Shown: positions 50,571-59,113, counted from the stretch's first letter. The stretch is DNA of 64,000 nucleotides from an uncultured Lachnospiraceae bacterium (GCA_934401915.1 CAKRSV010000001.1:310001-374000), one strand, 5' to 3'. The notes: generated from the letters alone by a model not told the origin. Made by a program: numbers and translations.

Positions 50571-53162
50571 CTATTCTGTTTCTGTTGTTTTTCTCTTACG
50601 GATCACAAACACGGCTACCGTTATGCAGACGATGCCGGAAACAACGGCGGCAACAACCTTCCACGCCCCTGCGCCCGTCGGTTCTGTCGATTCTGCTTCA
50701 GGAGAAAGCGTCTTTGCATCGACCATGATCTTCGCTAAGATCGTATCAAAGCAGGTGATCTCTTTCTTTCCCTCTGCGTCGGCAAAAAGTCTTCCGCAGG
50801 CATTGCAGCGCCAATGCTCCATAGTACCTGTGTCAGCCTCCGTTGCGGGAACTTCCTCCACCTTTTCCAGTTCGCTGTGATTATTTGCATCAATCTCACC
50901 ATACTCCGCGTGGCAGACCTCACACTCCGCTTTTGCGATGCACGTAGCCGTTCCGCCGGTATGATTTTCCTTCGCGTCGATCTCGTCACAGCGGGAGCAT
51001 TTGTTCCAGTGCTGCATCTCGTCATGCTGTAACACCTTGAAGTCGTGGCCGAGCTTATCCGCGGTCTTGACATTCTCTTTCTTTTGGACGGCAAACGCCG
51101 CATTTGTAAAGACTGCCGTATAGGTGGACAGTTCGTCCAGCGTACAGGTCCGGGGCTGTGTGACGACAACCGTCGCCGTGACAGTCTCTGTTTCCTTATG
51201 ACTTGCGTCGCTCACGCAGACTCTTTCTGCCGTGCAGCTTGTACCCTTCCATGTGTAGACCAGCTCGCCGTAGCTGTGACTGTGTTTATCCGCCGTCTTT
51301 CCATTTTCTTTCTTCTGCGCATCAGCCGTTGTATTGGAAGAAGCTGCCGTTCCGGAGGATTGTCCTGTCCCGGTACCTGTGTCTGAGCCTGTATCTGTTC
51401 CTGTGCCCGTACCTGTACCCGTTCCTGCGCCTGCCGGATTGCCGCGCTTCGTCCACTTCGCCGTGAGGGTGATGTCCTTGATGACGGAGGTCGCAAAATC
51501 GAACGCTTCGCTGCCGTCCATCCATCTGTCAAAAGTATATCCCGCCTTGGTGGGAGCCGTGGGCGCTGCCGCTTTCTGACCGCGCAGAATCTTCTGCGTG
51601 TCAACCGCACTGCCGCCATCGGTGTCGAAGACAACCTTAACCTTTGCGCTGTCCTCGATCGTGCCGCTGCCCGAAACGGTGCCGTAGAAGATACCGCCGC
51701 TGATCTGACCGTAGTTGACCACCTCGCCGTAAAAAGTACCGCTTATGATCCTGCTGTTATACAGGACAAGTCTGGAGCCCGACTCGGTCTTAAGCTCCCC
51801 GAAACTGCCCGTCGTAAGACAGTCAGTGACGGTCATCTCGCCGTCAATTCCGAGTTCCGTGCTGTCGCCCACGCCCTTGACTGTCTTTCCGTTCAGGCAA
51901 AGATGTACGCCGTCTGGCAGGCTTGCCGTGCCCTTAGGGAGCGTCACATTATTTTCAAGATAATAGTTGCCCTTAGTGTCGGGAAGTTTATCGATTTCTG
52001 TCCATGGCTGCCACACTATGGCTGTATGGCTGTCATGTCCTTCATATCCCGTTCCACCACAGATACAGTGATAGTGCGCATTCTGTGATATCCATTTCGC
52101 CGTAAGCGTCAGATTTGCGGTGACCGGCGTGCTAAAATCCCACTCTGACTCACCGTTGTACCAGCCGCCAAAGATCCCATCACTTCTTTCCGGGTCGTCG
52201 GGTTTTACCGCCGTTGCATCCTTTGGTCGCACCTGCGGCGGCACTTCTGTTCCGCCGTCGGAGTCAAAGGTGACGGTATATACACCTTCTGAACCTTCCG
52301 ATGCGCCCGGATTAGCATTTTTAAAGCCGCCGTATATCATCGCAGCGGCGCCCATGGAAAAGCTGCTGTTCCCGGCATTATACCCGTTAGCCATAAACAG
52401 TGCGTCTCCACCGTCTGTAGTAGCTGAGACACAGTCGCTGATCGTGCCGCCGTTCATCGTAAATATACCGCTCACCACATACACACCGCCGCCAACTCCA
52501 TGTTGCGGATCCGTCACAGTACAGCCGCGGATGCTGCCGCCATTCATCGTAAATTCGGCGTTGTCGCCCACACACACACCACCGCCAAATGAACTGTAGG
52601 TGCAGCCGACGATATTGCCGCCGTTCATCGTGCATCGCGCTATATAAGCAGGCTTATTCATATCTATTGCCTGGAGCACCAGTCCCGTTTTGACTGACCC
52701 GGTAATGACACCGCCGCTTACTGTTTTATCCCCATTCGCCTCGTCCAGATGCCATAACCCCGTACCGTCTGCCGTAAATTTATGGATTGCATCCGGTCGG
52801 CTGTCCTGAATAGTCAGGGTACTGCCCTGATATACATGGATTACAGGAAATTCCTGATTGTTCCCTTGCCGCAAGACATATCCGTTCAGATCCAGAGTCA
52901 CATTCACATCAGAGAAATCAACATAGGTAAACTGCCCCTCACAACCAATGAGCAATGTGTCATCAAGAGTGATGTCCCCCATCAGGATATAACTGCCGGA
53001 TGGAAGATAGTATTTGTTAAAGCTGCCAAGATCCAAATGGGATTTATAAGTATCCTGCGTCAGTTCTATGAGGTTTCCCTCCTCAGCGTTTGCCGTGACC
53101 GGCATAAGGCTGAGTACCACCCATAAAGCGAGAAGCAGTATGCTGCGTAATAGATTTTTCAT
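50571..53162 (-). CDS. Large surface protein with beta-helix, InlB B-repeats and C-terminal anchor
   Basis: An 863-aa protein. Signal peptide 1-26 (cleavage at ANA-EEG). A right-handed beta-helix-like region (about 100-260) has repeated MNGGxIxGC elements. Two Listeria-Bacteroides (InlB B-type) repeats (VTFDSDGG..LTLTAKW, VVFDTDGG..ITLTAKW) are at about 300-360 and 517-578. A Gly-Thr linker follows (about 585-610), then a Cys-pair region (CSRCDEI.., CIAKAECEVCHAEYGE, WRCNACGRLF). The C-terminus has a membrane helix and RKRK tail after EPTGAG, not a standard LPXTG. Likely an adhesin or wall protein. Its ATG overlaps the TetR stop by 4 bp, so the regulator is co-transcribed. Confidence 0.85.
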   Translation of the reverse strand: MKNLLRSILLLALWVVLSLMPVTANAEEGNLIELTQDTYKSHLDLGSFNKYYLPSGSYILMGDITLDDTLLIGCEGQFTYVDFSDVNVTLDLNGYVLRQGNNQEFPVIHVYQGSTLTIQDSRPDAIHKFTADGTGLWHLDEANGDKTVSGGVITGSVKTGLVLQAIDMNKPAYIARCTMNGGNIVGCTYSSFGGGVCVGDNAEFTMNGGSIRGCTVTDPQHGVGGGVYVVSGIFTMNGGTISDCVSATTDGGDALFMANGYNAGNSSFSMGAAAMIYGGFKNANPGASEGSEGVYTVTFDSDGGTEVPPQVRPKDATAVKPDDPERSDGIFGGWYNGESEWDFSTPVTANLTLTAKWISQNAHYHCICGGTGYEGHDSHTAIVWQPWTEIDKLPDTKGNYYLENNVTLPKGTASLPDGVHLCLNGKTVKGVGDSTELGIDGEMTVTDCLTTGSFGELKTESGSRLVLYNSRIISGTFYGEVVNYGQISGGIFYGTVSGSGTIEDSAKVKVVFDTDGGSAVDTQKILRGQKAAAPTAPTKAGYTFDRWMDGSEAFDFATSVIKDITLTAKWTKRGNPAGAGTGTGTGTGTDTGSDTGTGTGQSSGTAASSNTTADAQKKENGKTADKHSHSYGELVYTWKGTSCTAERVCVSDASHKETETVTATVVVTQPRTCTLDELSTYTAVFTNAAFAVQKKENVKTADKLGHDFKVLQHDEMQHWNKCSRCDEIDAKENHTGGTATCIAKAECEVCHAEYGEIDANNHSELEKVEEVPATEADTGTMEHWRCNACGRLFADAEGKKEITCFDTILAKIMVDAKTLSPEAESTEPTGAGAWKVVAAVVSGIVCITVAVFVIRKRKTTETE

Positions 53163-53761
53163 TTTCCGTTTCCTCCGTTCGAATATTCATTCCGGTATCT
53201 GTCCTCGAACAGATTTACTCCCTGTTTCAGGACCTCCATCTGCGCTTTCAGATAATATTCGTCCTCAAACATCGCGTAGTGAACGCATGCGCGGACGAAG
53301 ATAAAGATCAGCGGCGTGATGGTCGTATAGGGAATACCGATCTTCGGCTCAAGCTGTTTCGCATATTCGGTATAGCGCTCATTGACACCCTCGAAAAATT
53401 TCTTGCCATGCTCTATGTATTTCGGATGCGTATAAACCTGATACATCAGCCGGTATTTCTTTCCGTGTTCCTTTGCCGTCCAATAAGGTACTTCCTCAAT
53501 AAACCGCATGACGTCCTTCGCGTCGGTGGGCGCCTTCTTCATAAAGTCATCCTCCACCTTCGCCATGCAGTAGGCGGTGGACTGGATGATCAGATCATCC
53601 AGATTCTCAAAATAACCATACAAATTTGCCTGCGTAAACTCGCAGGCGTTTGCCAACGCTTTGATTCCCGTGCCGTTCAACCCGTTTTCGGCATAACATG
53701 CAAAGCATTTTTCCATAATCTCCTGTTTCTTTTCATTATGCTGCTGTTCCGTCGTCTTCAT
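53159..53761 (-). CDS. TetR/AcrR family regulator
   Basis: A 200-aa protein with an N-terminal helix-turn-helix (about 12-58: EIMEKCFACYAENGLNGTGIKALANACEFTQANLYGYFENLDDLI in parts) and an all-helical ligand domain. The start is placed at 53761, with AAAGG just upstream, not at a longer frame whose first 41 codons include the promoter -10 and operator. First gene of an operon with the large surface protein, so it probably represses both through the palindrome at 53784-53791. Confidence 0.85.
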   Translation of the reverse strand: MKTTEQQHNEKKQEIMEKCFACYAENGLNGTGIKALANACEFTQANLYGYFENLDDLIIQSTAYCMAKVEDDFMKKAPTDAKDVMRFIEEVPYWTAKEHGKKYRLMYQVYTHPKYIEHGKKFFEGVNERYTEYAKQLEPKIGIPYTTITPLIFIFVRACVHYAMFEDEYYLKAQMEVLKQGVNLFEDRYRNEYSNGGNGK

Positions 53762-53783
53762 AAGTACCTTTCTTTTCATAACT

Positions 53784-53791
53784 GAACGTTC
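53784..53791. promoter_or_regulatory. Probable TetR operator core
   Basis: GAACGTTC, an 8-bp palindrome with partial extension (AAC..GTT), located between the -10 box and the TetR start codon. Confidence 0.5.
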
Positions 53792-53802
53792 GTTTAGCAT
53801 TA

Positions 53803-53830
53803 AGTATAACACACATTTAAAAAAGAACAA
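53803..53830 (-). promoter_or_regulatory. Promoter of TetR-surface protein operon
   Basis: Minus strand TTGTTC (53830-53825), 16-bp spacer, TATACT (53808-53803), followed 12 bp later by the GAACGTTC palindrome. Confidence 0.6.
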
Positions 53831-53838
53831 TAGCAAAA

Positions 53839-53866
53839 GAAGCCTATTTATGACTAAATAGACTTC
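53839..53866 (-). terminator. Terminator after HEPN gene
   Basis: GAAGCCTATTTA / TAAATAGACTTC, 12-bp arms with one mismatch, 4-nt loop, followed on the minus strand by TTTTGC. It lies 45 bp past the HEPN gene stop. Confidence 0.8.
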
Positions 53867-53911
53867 ATTGACCACAATTTTCAATTATTCTTTCATTCCG
53901 CTACAATATTA

Positions 53912-54304
53912 TTAGCATGAGCTGTTTAACTCTTTCATATATTCCTCGATCATCGTCAAAATTTCAGTCGCCCGCTCATACTGTTCCTCAGCATCCTGCT
54001 TGGAAACAATAAAAAAATCATCATAATCACAACTGTTTCTGATTTGAAATGCCTGCTGCAAATATTTCGAGTATTTCTTATCAAAAATGCCTGTCTTTAT
54101 AAATTCCTTTTGAAAATAAGCAATTACCCCCGCGTGTTTTAAAAAATCAACCTGTCTTGCAGCAAGAATAGCCCTTATCGCAGAAAATATAGCGTAATAG
54201 GATCTTCCAATGGAATCCTTATATAGTCCCGCTTCCAAAAGCAGCTTTGCAGACGTCAATTTTTCTCTTGCAGAGGATAAACGATAGTGAATCAAATCAT
54301 CCAA
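53912..54304 (-). CDS. HEPN-domain protein (COG1895 type), partner of nucleotidyltransferase
   Basis: A 130-aa all-helical protein: LIHYRLSSAREKLTSAKLLLEAGLY, then DSIGRSYYAIFSAIRAILA, and QIRNSCDYDDFF. This is the HEPN group encoded next to minimal nucleotidyltransferases. The R-x(4-6)-H ribonuclease motif is not evident; the equivalent site reads RNSCDY, as is common in this subgroup. The preferred start is TTG 54304 with GAGGAGG 9 nt upstream, overlapping the MNT stop by 8 bp; an ATG seven codons earlier would overlap that ribosome site. Together the two genes form an MNT/HEPN module, often a toxin-antitoxin or defence-linked pair. Confidence 0.82.
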   Translation of the reverse strand: MDDLIHYRLSSAREKLTSAKLLLEAGLYKDSIGRSYYAIFSAIRAILAARQVDFLKHAGVIAYFQKEFIKTGIFDKKYSKYLQQAFQIRNSCDYDDFFIVSKQDAEEQYERATEILTMIEEYMKELNSSC

Positions 54305-54635
54305 TCTTTTTGCCCTCCTCTGCAATATTGCGATAATATGGAAGCGACTGTTTATATTTTACAAATTCATCGTAGGGAATCACCGTCGGAGAAACTATAA
54401 TATCATTTTCCAATCCAAGTTCTGCCGAAACATCCCAAACCGTTTTTAATTTTTCTTGCAGATCCACGCGTGAACCATGTACGACTGCAACAAAATCAAT
54501 ATCAGAATCTTCTTTATAATCTCCCCTTGCATAAGAGCCATAAAGAACAATTTCAACAATATCATTACCATATACATTCTTGTAACATTCTACCATTGCT
54601 TTCGAAATACTGCTCAGCTGAGATTCTGTACACAT
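54297..54635 (-). CDS. Minimal nucleotidyltransferase (MNT) domain protein
   Basis: A 112-aa protein with the pol-beta-type active site VLYGSYARGDYKEDSDIDF (G33-S34, D45 and D47). In characterised MNT/HEPN pairs the MNT protein is an antitoxin that transfers AMP to the HEPN partner. ATG 54635 has AGGAGG 8 nt upstream; a GTG three codons before it lies inside that site. Coupled to the downstream HEPN gene. No other defence genes are adjacent. Confidence 0.87.
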   Translation of the reverse strand: MCTESQLSSISKAMVECYKNVYGNDIVEIVLYGSYARGDYKEDSDIDFVAVVHGSRVDLQEKLKTVWDVSAELGLENDIIVSPTVIPYDEFVKYKQSLPYYRNIAEEGKKIG

Positions 54636-54711
54636 CCATATCACCTCCTGCTACTTTATCAAATTTTTCTTACTTCGATTATATTCTCACCAGGAAACTA
54701 TTTCCATTCCT

Positions 54712-55401
54712 TTACACCTTGAAGCGGTACCCAACGCCCCAGATCGTCTCAATATACTGGGGTTTGGAGGTGTCAAACTCGATCTTTTCACGGATCTTCT
54801 TGATATGCACCGTCACCGTTGCAATATCGCCGATGGAATCCATATCCCAGATCTCGCGGAACAGCTCTTCCTTGGAATACACATGGTTCGGATTCTCCGC
54901 CAGAAAGGTCAGAAGGTCAAATTCCTTCGTGGTGAATGTCTTTTCCTCCCCGTTCAGATAAACACGGCGCGCCGTCTTGTCGATCTTAAGTCCGCGGATC
55001 TCAATGATATCATTCGTCTTCTGGTTGCTTCCAACCAGTCTTTCGTATCTCGCCATATGCGCCTTGACCCGCGCCACCAGCTCCGAGGGACTAAACGGCT
55101 TCGTCATATAGTCGTCTGCGCCCAGACCGAGTCCTCTTATCTTGTCGATATCATCCTTTTTCGCCGATACCATGATGATCGGGATGTTTTTCTCTTCACG
55201 GATCTTCTTGCAGACCTCAAATCCGTCGATCCCGGGAAGCATCAGATCCAGGATCACCAGATCAAACTCCCCGGCAAGCGCCGTCTCCAGTCCCTTGTCT
55301 CCGTTGTTCTCGATCGTCACCTCAAAACCGCTAAGCTCCAGATAATCTTTCTCCAGATCTGCGATAGCCTCTTCATCTTCCACAATCAAAATCTTACTCA
55401 T
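54712..55401 (-). CDS. OmpR-family response regulator
   Basis: A 229-aa regulator. Receiver with acidic pocket EDEE (8-11), phospho-acceptor D52 in VILDLMLPG, and a Lys in MTKPFSPSEL; winged-helix output ends DIATVTVHIKKIREKIE..ETIWGVGYRF. I start at MSKILIVEDE (55401, GAGGGTGACGGAT upstream); an earlier frame adds 21 residues without support. Paired with the following kinase gene (upstream on this strand, 90-bp gap). Confidence 0.92.
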   Translation of the reverse strand: MSKILIVEDEEAIADLEKDYLELSGFEVTIENNGDKGLETALAGEFDLVILDLMLPGIDGFEVCKKIREEKNIPIIMVSAKKDDIDKIRGLGLGADDYMTKPFSPSELVARVKAHMARYERLVGSNQKTNDIIEIRGLKIDKTARRVYLNGEEKTFTTKEFDLLTFLAENPNHVYSKEELFREIWDMDSIGDIATVTVHIKKIREKIEFDTSKPQYIETIWGVGYRFKV

Positions 55402-55491
55402 ATCCGTCACCCTCGTTTCTGCGCATCTCTCTGTATCGTTTCCCGTGCCCGACGCGCCCGGCACATCTATAAAATATTCGGTATCCGCCTG

Positions 55492-56985
55492 CTACAACTG
55501 CTGTGCCTGCGTGTGTTCATCCTTCGGCTGTTCCTGATATTTCCTTATGACAAAGTGCATACAGGTGCCCTCGTTTTCCTTGCTGGTTGCCCAGATATAA
55601 CCGCCATGGTCTTCTATGATCTTCTTCACGATCGACAATCCGATACCGCTTCCTCCCTTGGAAGAATTACGGGACGCATCCGTGCGGTAGAATCTCTCAA
55701 AAATATTCGGCAGATCCTTCGCGGCGATCCCTTTTCCGTTATCTTCTATCTCAACGCGGATCGAATCGACCTCGTCCAGAATCCGGATATCGATCTCGCC
55801 GTTATCCCGCTCAAGATATTTCACGCTGTTTCCTATAATATTGTTGATCACCCGCTTAAGCTGCTCCGGGTCCGCTATGATCTGCGTTGACGGCTCTACC
55901 AGATCCTCATAGTTGAGCTTGATATTCTTGGATTCCAGATCCAGTCCTACCTCCTCCACGCAGTCTCCAAAGTAATCTGCCACATTGATGCGGCGGAAAT
56001 TGTAGGGAATCCGGTTATTGTCGATTCCCGAATAGGTCGTCAGCTCGTTGATGAGCTTGTCCATATCGTTCGCCTTGCTGTAGATGGTCTTGATATACTT
56101 GTCGATCTTCTCCGGCGTGTCCGCCACGCCGTCCATGATCCCTTCCACATAACCCTTGATCGCCGTAATCGGGGTTTTCAAATCGTGGGAAATATTGCTG
56201 ATCAGCTCCTTGTTCTTTTTTTCATGCTCGATCTTCTCGTCTGCCGATTCCTTGAGCCGGAGCCTCATATCCTCATAATTCCGATAAAGCTCGCCGATCT
56301 CTCCTTTTTCCTCTGTCGTGAGCATGTATTCCAGATTTCCCTCCGCAATGTTCTGCATCGCCGCATTGAGGTGATTGATCGGCGTGAAGATTCCCTTCTG
56401 GATCCATCTGGTGAGCAGGATACTGGTGAACACCAGCACCAGGATAAACGCCAGCGCGATCCTGCTCAGCGCACTTTTCGAGATCAGGGTGCTGACGCTG
56501 GTCACGATGAAAAAGCTGCCCTCACCGCCATCCTGAAAGGTAAAGTCTACCTCTTTTACCAGCTTTTTCAGATCTCCATAGTAAATTCCGACCTCGGCGT
56601 TTGGCATCTTGTTTCCATATTCTGGCAGCTTGCTAAAAATTTTCTTCGCCGCGCTGGAGTTGCCCGTGTACAGGATGTCTCCATTTTTTCTTACAATAAT
56701 AAAGGAATTTTTCAGGCTCGCGGATATTTCATCGAGATAGTCGGTATCCTCAATCTTTCCGGGATCCTCTGCGATCTGCTGCTTCACGCTCTGGAGAACC
56801 TCGTCCGTTATCCGGCTGTAATGCTCTATCGTATAGGTAAAAGCAGGATTTGCTCCCGGCATGACCGCCTGCGTTTCCGCGTCGTCGATCCGGCTCGCCA
56901 GCAGGAAAAAGGCGATGCTCGTCAAAAACAGCGGTACCAATATGATAGAAAGCGATGTGATTAACAGTCTTGTCCTGAATTTCAT
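55492..56985 (-). CDS. HAMP-containing sensor histidine kinase
   Basis: A 497-aa kinase. Membrane segment 1 at about 7-30 (LITSLSIILVPLFLTSIAFFLL), extracellular sensor to about 170, membrane segment 2 at about 175-195, HAMP (about 196-250), dimerisation helix with ISNISHDLKTPITAIKGYVEGI, N-box RVINNIIGNSVKYL, lid DNGKGIAAKDLP and GSGIGLSIVKKI. Cognate to the neighbouring OmpR-type regulator. The start is ATG 56985. A longer open frame upstream contains an imperfect copy of the first membrane segment and its reading frame (see repeat at 57024-57067), not a real extension. Confidence 0.9.
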   Translation of the reverse strand: MKFRTRLLITSLSIILVPLFLTSIAFFLLASRIDDAETQAVMPGANPAFTYTIEHYSRITDEVLQSVKQQIAEDPGKIEDTDYLDEISASLKNSFIIVRKNGDILYTGNSSAAKKIFSKLPEYGNKMPNAEVGIYYGDLKKLVKEVDFTFQDGGEGSFFIVTSVSTLISKSALSRIALAFILVLVFTSILLTRWIQKGIFTPINHLNAAMQNIAEGNLEYMLTTEEKGEIGELYRNYEDMRLRLKESADEKIEHEKKNKELISNISHDLKTPITAIKGYVEGIMDGVADTPEKIDKYIKTIYSKANDMDKLINELTTYSGIDNNRIPYNFRRINVADYFGDCVEEVGLDLESKNIKLNYEDLVEPSTQIIADPEQLKRVINNIIGNSVKYLERDNGEIDIRILDEVDSIRVEIEDNGKGIAAKDLPNIFERFYRTDASRNSSKGGSGIGLSIVKKIIEDHGGYIWATSKENEGTCMHFVIRKYQEQPKDEHTQAQQL

Positions 56986-57023
56986 AGCCGCCTCATTTCC
57001 ACAATCCCTCCCGATTTGCGCAT

Positions 57024-57067
57024 CCCCGATCCGACCTGCCAGCAGGAAAAAGGCAAGGCTCGTCAAA
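57024..57067. repeat. Imperfect duplicate of kinase transmembrane coding segment
   Basis: About 44 bp nearly identical to 56884-56927 (shared: agcaggaaaaaggc, ctcgtcaaa, with a few changes). In frame it encodes TSLAFFLLAGRIGDA against TSIAFFLLASRIDDA in the kinase. A local duplication of 140 bp spacing just upstream of the kinase start. Confidence 0.75.
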
Positions 57068-57175
57068 GCGCAGCGCTCTCATCGGGCTTTTCGAAAGTGC
57101 ACTTATAATATACCACACTTCTCCGCAATAAAAATAAAACATATCCGATATTCTTATTAAAATTCCATAAACCAG

Positions 57176-57203
57176 TTGACAAACCAGAATGTTATGCTAT
57201 AAT
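57176..57203 (+). promoter_or_regulatory. Promoter of perR-like/rubrerythrin operon
   Basis: TTGACA (57176-57181), 16-bp spacer, extended -10 TGCTATAAT (-10 hexamer 57198-57203). The Fur-type palindrome follows 10 bp later. Confidence 0.8.
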
Positions 57204-57213
57204 AACAATAACA

Positions 57214-57224
57214 GTAATGATTAC
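57214..57224. promoter_or_regulatory. Fur/PerR-type operator
   Basis: GTAAT-G-ATTAC, perfect 5-1-5 palindrome with the TAATnATTA core of Fur-family boxes, placed right after the promoter -10, in position to block transcription. Confidence 0.65.
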
Positions 57225-57301
57225 CGTTTTGATTTTAAACGATTTTCATTCCTGTTTGAAACGCTTCTTTACAGAAAAGCAAAAAGGGGGAAAATTTGGC
57301 A

Positions 57302-57712
57302 ATGGCTATGAAATACAGCCGGCAGCGACAGCTCATCAAAGATTTCCTGATGACCCGCAAGGATCATCCGACCGCCGACGTTGTCTACACAAACGTACGC
57401 CTGCAGGATCCGAACATCAGCCTTGGCACGGTTTACCGGAATCTGACGCAGCTCGCCGATATCGGTGAAATCCAGCGGCTTCGCATGGGCGACGGTGTGG
57501 ATCACTTCGACGCAGATATCTCCGATCACAACCATTTTATCTGTACTTCCTGCAAGCAGGTCATCGACCTGAAAATGGACACTATCCATTCGATCGTAGA
57601 TACCGCCTCCGCTTATTTCGACGGAGAGATACAGGGTCATGTGACCTATTTCTATGGCTTATGCGGCGAATGTTGCCGCCAGAAGGGTAACTCTCAGAAG
57701 CAGCCTTCCTAG
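57302..57712 (+). CDS. perR: Fur family peroxide/metal regulator, PerR-like
   Basis: About 136 aa. Winged helix (VVYTNVRLQDPNISLGTVYRNLTQLADIG) then the dimerisation domain with HFDADISDHNHFICTSC, and two Cys pairs (CTSC and CGEC) for structural zinc. The metal-ligand spacing (H, D, H, H) fits PerR. Location directly before a rubrerythrin, and a Fur-type operator on the promoter, support a peroxide-sensing role. Start uncertain: TTG 57296 has better GGGGG spacing (5 nt), ATG 57302 is used here. It autoregulates, by inference. Confidence 0.88.
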   Translation: MAMKYSRQRQLIKDFLMTRKDHPTADVVYTNVRLQDPNISLGTVYRNLTQLADIGEIQRLRMGDGVDHFDADISDHNHFICTSCKQVIDLKMDTIHSIVDTASAYFDGEIQGHVTYFYGLCGECCRQKGNSQKQPS

Positions 57713-57777
57713 TCAGGCGTCTTCTGAATAAACAAAATAAAAAAAACACATTCTAAAAAGAAAAGGAGAATAAGATT

Positions 57778-58362
57778 ATGAAGTATGTATGTCCAGTATG
57801 CGGTTATGTTCACGAGGGAGACAATCCTCCGGAAAAATGCCCCCAGTGCGGAGTTCCGGGAGATCGCTTTAAAAAGGTCGAGGGAGAGATGGTTCTCGCA
57901 GCCGAGCATGAATTCGGCATCTATGGTTCCACAGTGAAAAACAACCCCGACATCAGCGAAGAGGATAAGAAGTTTATCTTCGATCAGCTTATGGCCAATT
58001 TCAACGGAGAGTGTTCCGAAGTAGGTATGTACCTTTGCATGGCGCGTATCGCGCACCGCGAGGGTTATCCGGAGATCGGTCTTTACTGGGAAAAGGCTGC
58101 TTACGAAGAAGCTGAGCACGCCGCTAAGTTTGCAGAGATCCTCGGATCCGATCTGGAGCCTAATATGTCGGCTTCCACCAAACAGAACCTTTCCTGGAGA
58201 GTCAACTGCGAGTTCGGCGCTACCTCCGGCAAGACGGATCTGGCAAAGTGCGCAAAGAAAAACAATCTGGATGCGATCCACGACACTGTGCACGAAATGG
58301 CAAAGGACGAGGCTAGACACGGCAAGGCATTTGAGGGAATGCTTAAAAGATACTTTGGCTAA
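57778..58362 (+). CDS. Reverse rubrerythrin (N-terminal rubredoxin, ferritin-like domain)
   Basis: A 194-aa protein. Rubredoxin-type Fe site at the N-terminus: C5, C8, C21, C24 (CPVCGYVHEGDNPPEKCPQCG quoted in part). The ferritin-like diiron domain (about 50-190) has E-x6-Y style ligands (ANFNGECSEVGMY, YEEAEHAAKF, DEARHGKAFEG). In ordinary rubrerythrin the rubredoxin is C-terminal; this reversed order is the clostridial NADH peroxidase type, PerR-controlled in C. acetobutylicum. Reduces H2O2 to protect an anaerobe from oxygen. 65 bp after the PerR-like gene, ending at a strong terminator. Confidence 0.94.
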   Translation: MKYVCPVCGYVHEGDNPPEKCPQCGVPGDRFKKVEGEMVLAAEHEFGIYGSTVKNNPDISEEDKKFIFDQLMANFNGECSEVGMYLCMARIAHREGYPEIGLYWEKAAYEEAEHAAKFAEILGSDLEPNMSASTKQNLSWRVNCEFGATSGKTDLAKCAKKNNLDAIHDTVHEMAKDEARHGKAFEGMLKRYFG

Positions 58363-58375
58363 ATCGCAGGATTAC

Positions 58376-58415
58376 AAAACAGGTGCAATGGTCTTATGGC
58401 CTCTGCACCTGTTTT
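58376..58415 (+). terminator. Terminator of rubrerythrin operon
   Basis: AAAACAGGTGCA / TGCACCTGTTTT, 12-bp perfect arms, 16-nt loop, followed by CTTTG. Also usable for the convergent HAD gene. Confidence 0.9.
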
Positions 58416-58440
58416 CTTTGATCATAAATAATATTTTATT

Positions 58441-59085
58441 CTATACACAGCGCCGCAGCACTTCCTCCGGCGTATCTGCAAAAACGCTTGCTCCATGCTT
58501 TTCCAGCAACGCCCTGTCGCGGAATCCCCAGGTGACGATGATACTGTCCAGTCCCGACTGCTTCGCCGTCGCAACATCTACCTCGGAATCGCCCACGTAG
58601 ACCGCGTCCGCAGCGTTCACTCCCAATTTCTCCAGTGTGAGCCACACCATATCCGGCGCCGGTTTCTTCTGTACGCCTTCGTGCTCTCCTACCGCATAAT
58701 CGAACATTCCCTTGAAAAACCGCTCGCACAGCTCCTGCACCGCCGCGTCCGCCTTGTTGGACACCACCGCCGTCAGACAGCCCGCCTTTTTAAGCTCCTG
58801 CAAAAGTTCAACGATCCCGGGATACGGTTTCGTCTGATCCATGCAATGGATCTGGTAATGCTCCAAAAACGTATGAAAAACCGCTTCGACCGTCTGCGCG
58901 TCCGTGCCCTCCGGCACTGCCCGCTCTATCAGCTTGTGGATCCCATTTCCTACAAAGATCCTCGTCTCTTCCAGTGTTCTCTGTCCCAGACTATATCTCG
59001 CGAGGGAATAGTTCAGCGTGTCTTTCAGATCCTCCAGCGTGTTGAGGATCGTTCCATCCATATCAAAAACTACGAGCTTTCTCAT
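58441..59085 (-). CDS. HAD family hydrolase, phosphoglycolate phosphatase-like
   Basis: A 214-aa subclass IA HAD phosphatase: motif I VFDMDGTILNTLEDL (nucleophile D near residue 8), a helical cap, motif II VVSNKADAAVQEL, Lys in QKKPAPDMV, motif IV VYVGDSEVDVATAKQSG. Resembles PGP/Gph and pyrophosphatase PpaX-type enzymes; substrate not determined. GAGGAGG precedes the ATG. It is 28 bp downstream of the transglutaminase-like gene. Confidence 0.9.
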   Translation of the reverse strand: MRKLVVFDMDGTILNTLEDLKDTLNYSLARYSLGQRTLEETRIFVGNGIHKLIERAVPEGTDAQTVEAVFHTFLEHYQIHCMDQTKPYPGIVELLQELKKAGCLTAVVSNKADAAVQELCERFFKGMFDYAVGEHEGVQKKPAPDMVWLTLEKLGVNAADAVYVGDSEVDVATAKQSGLDSIIVTWGFRDRALLEKHGASVFADTPEEVLRRCV

Positions 59086-59113
59086 GCTTTCCTCCTCAGA
59101 ATATCCGCCCTTT

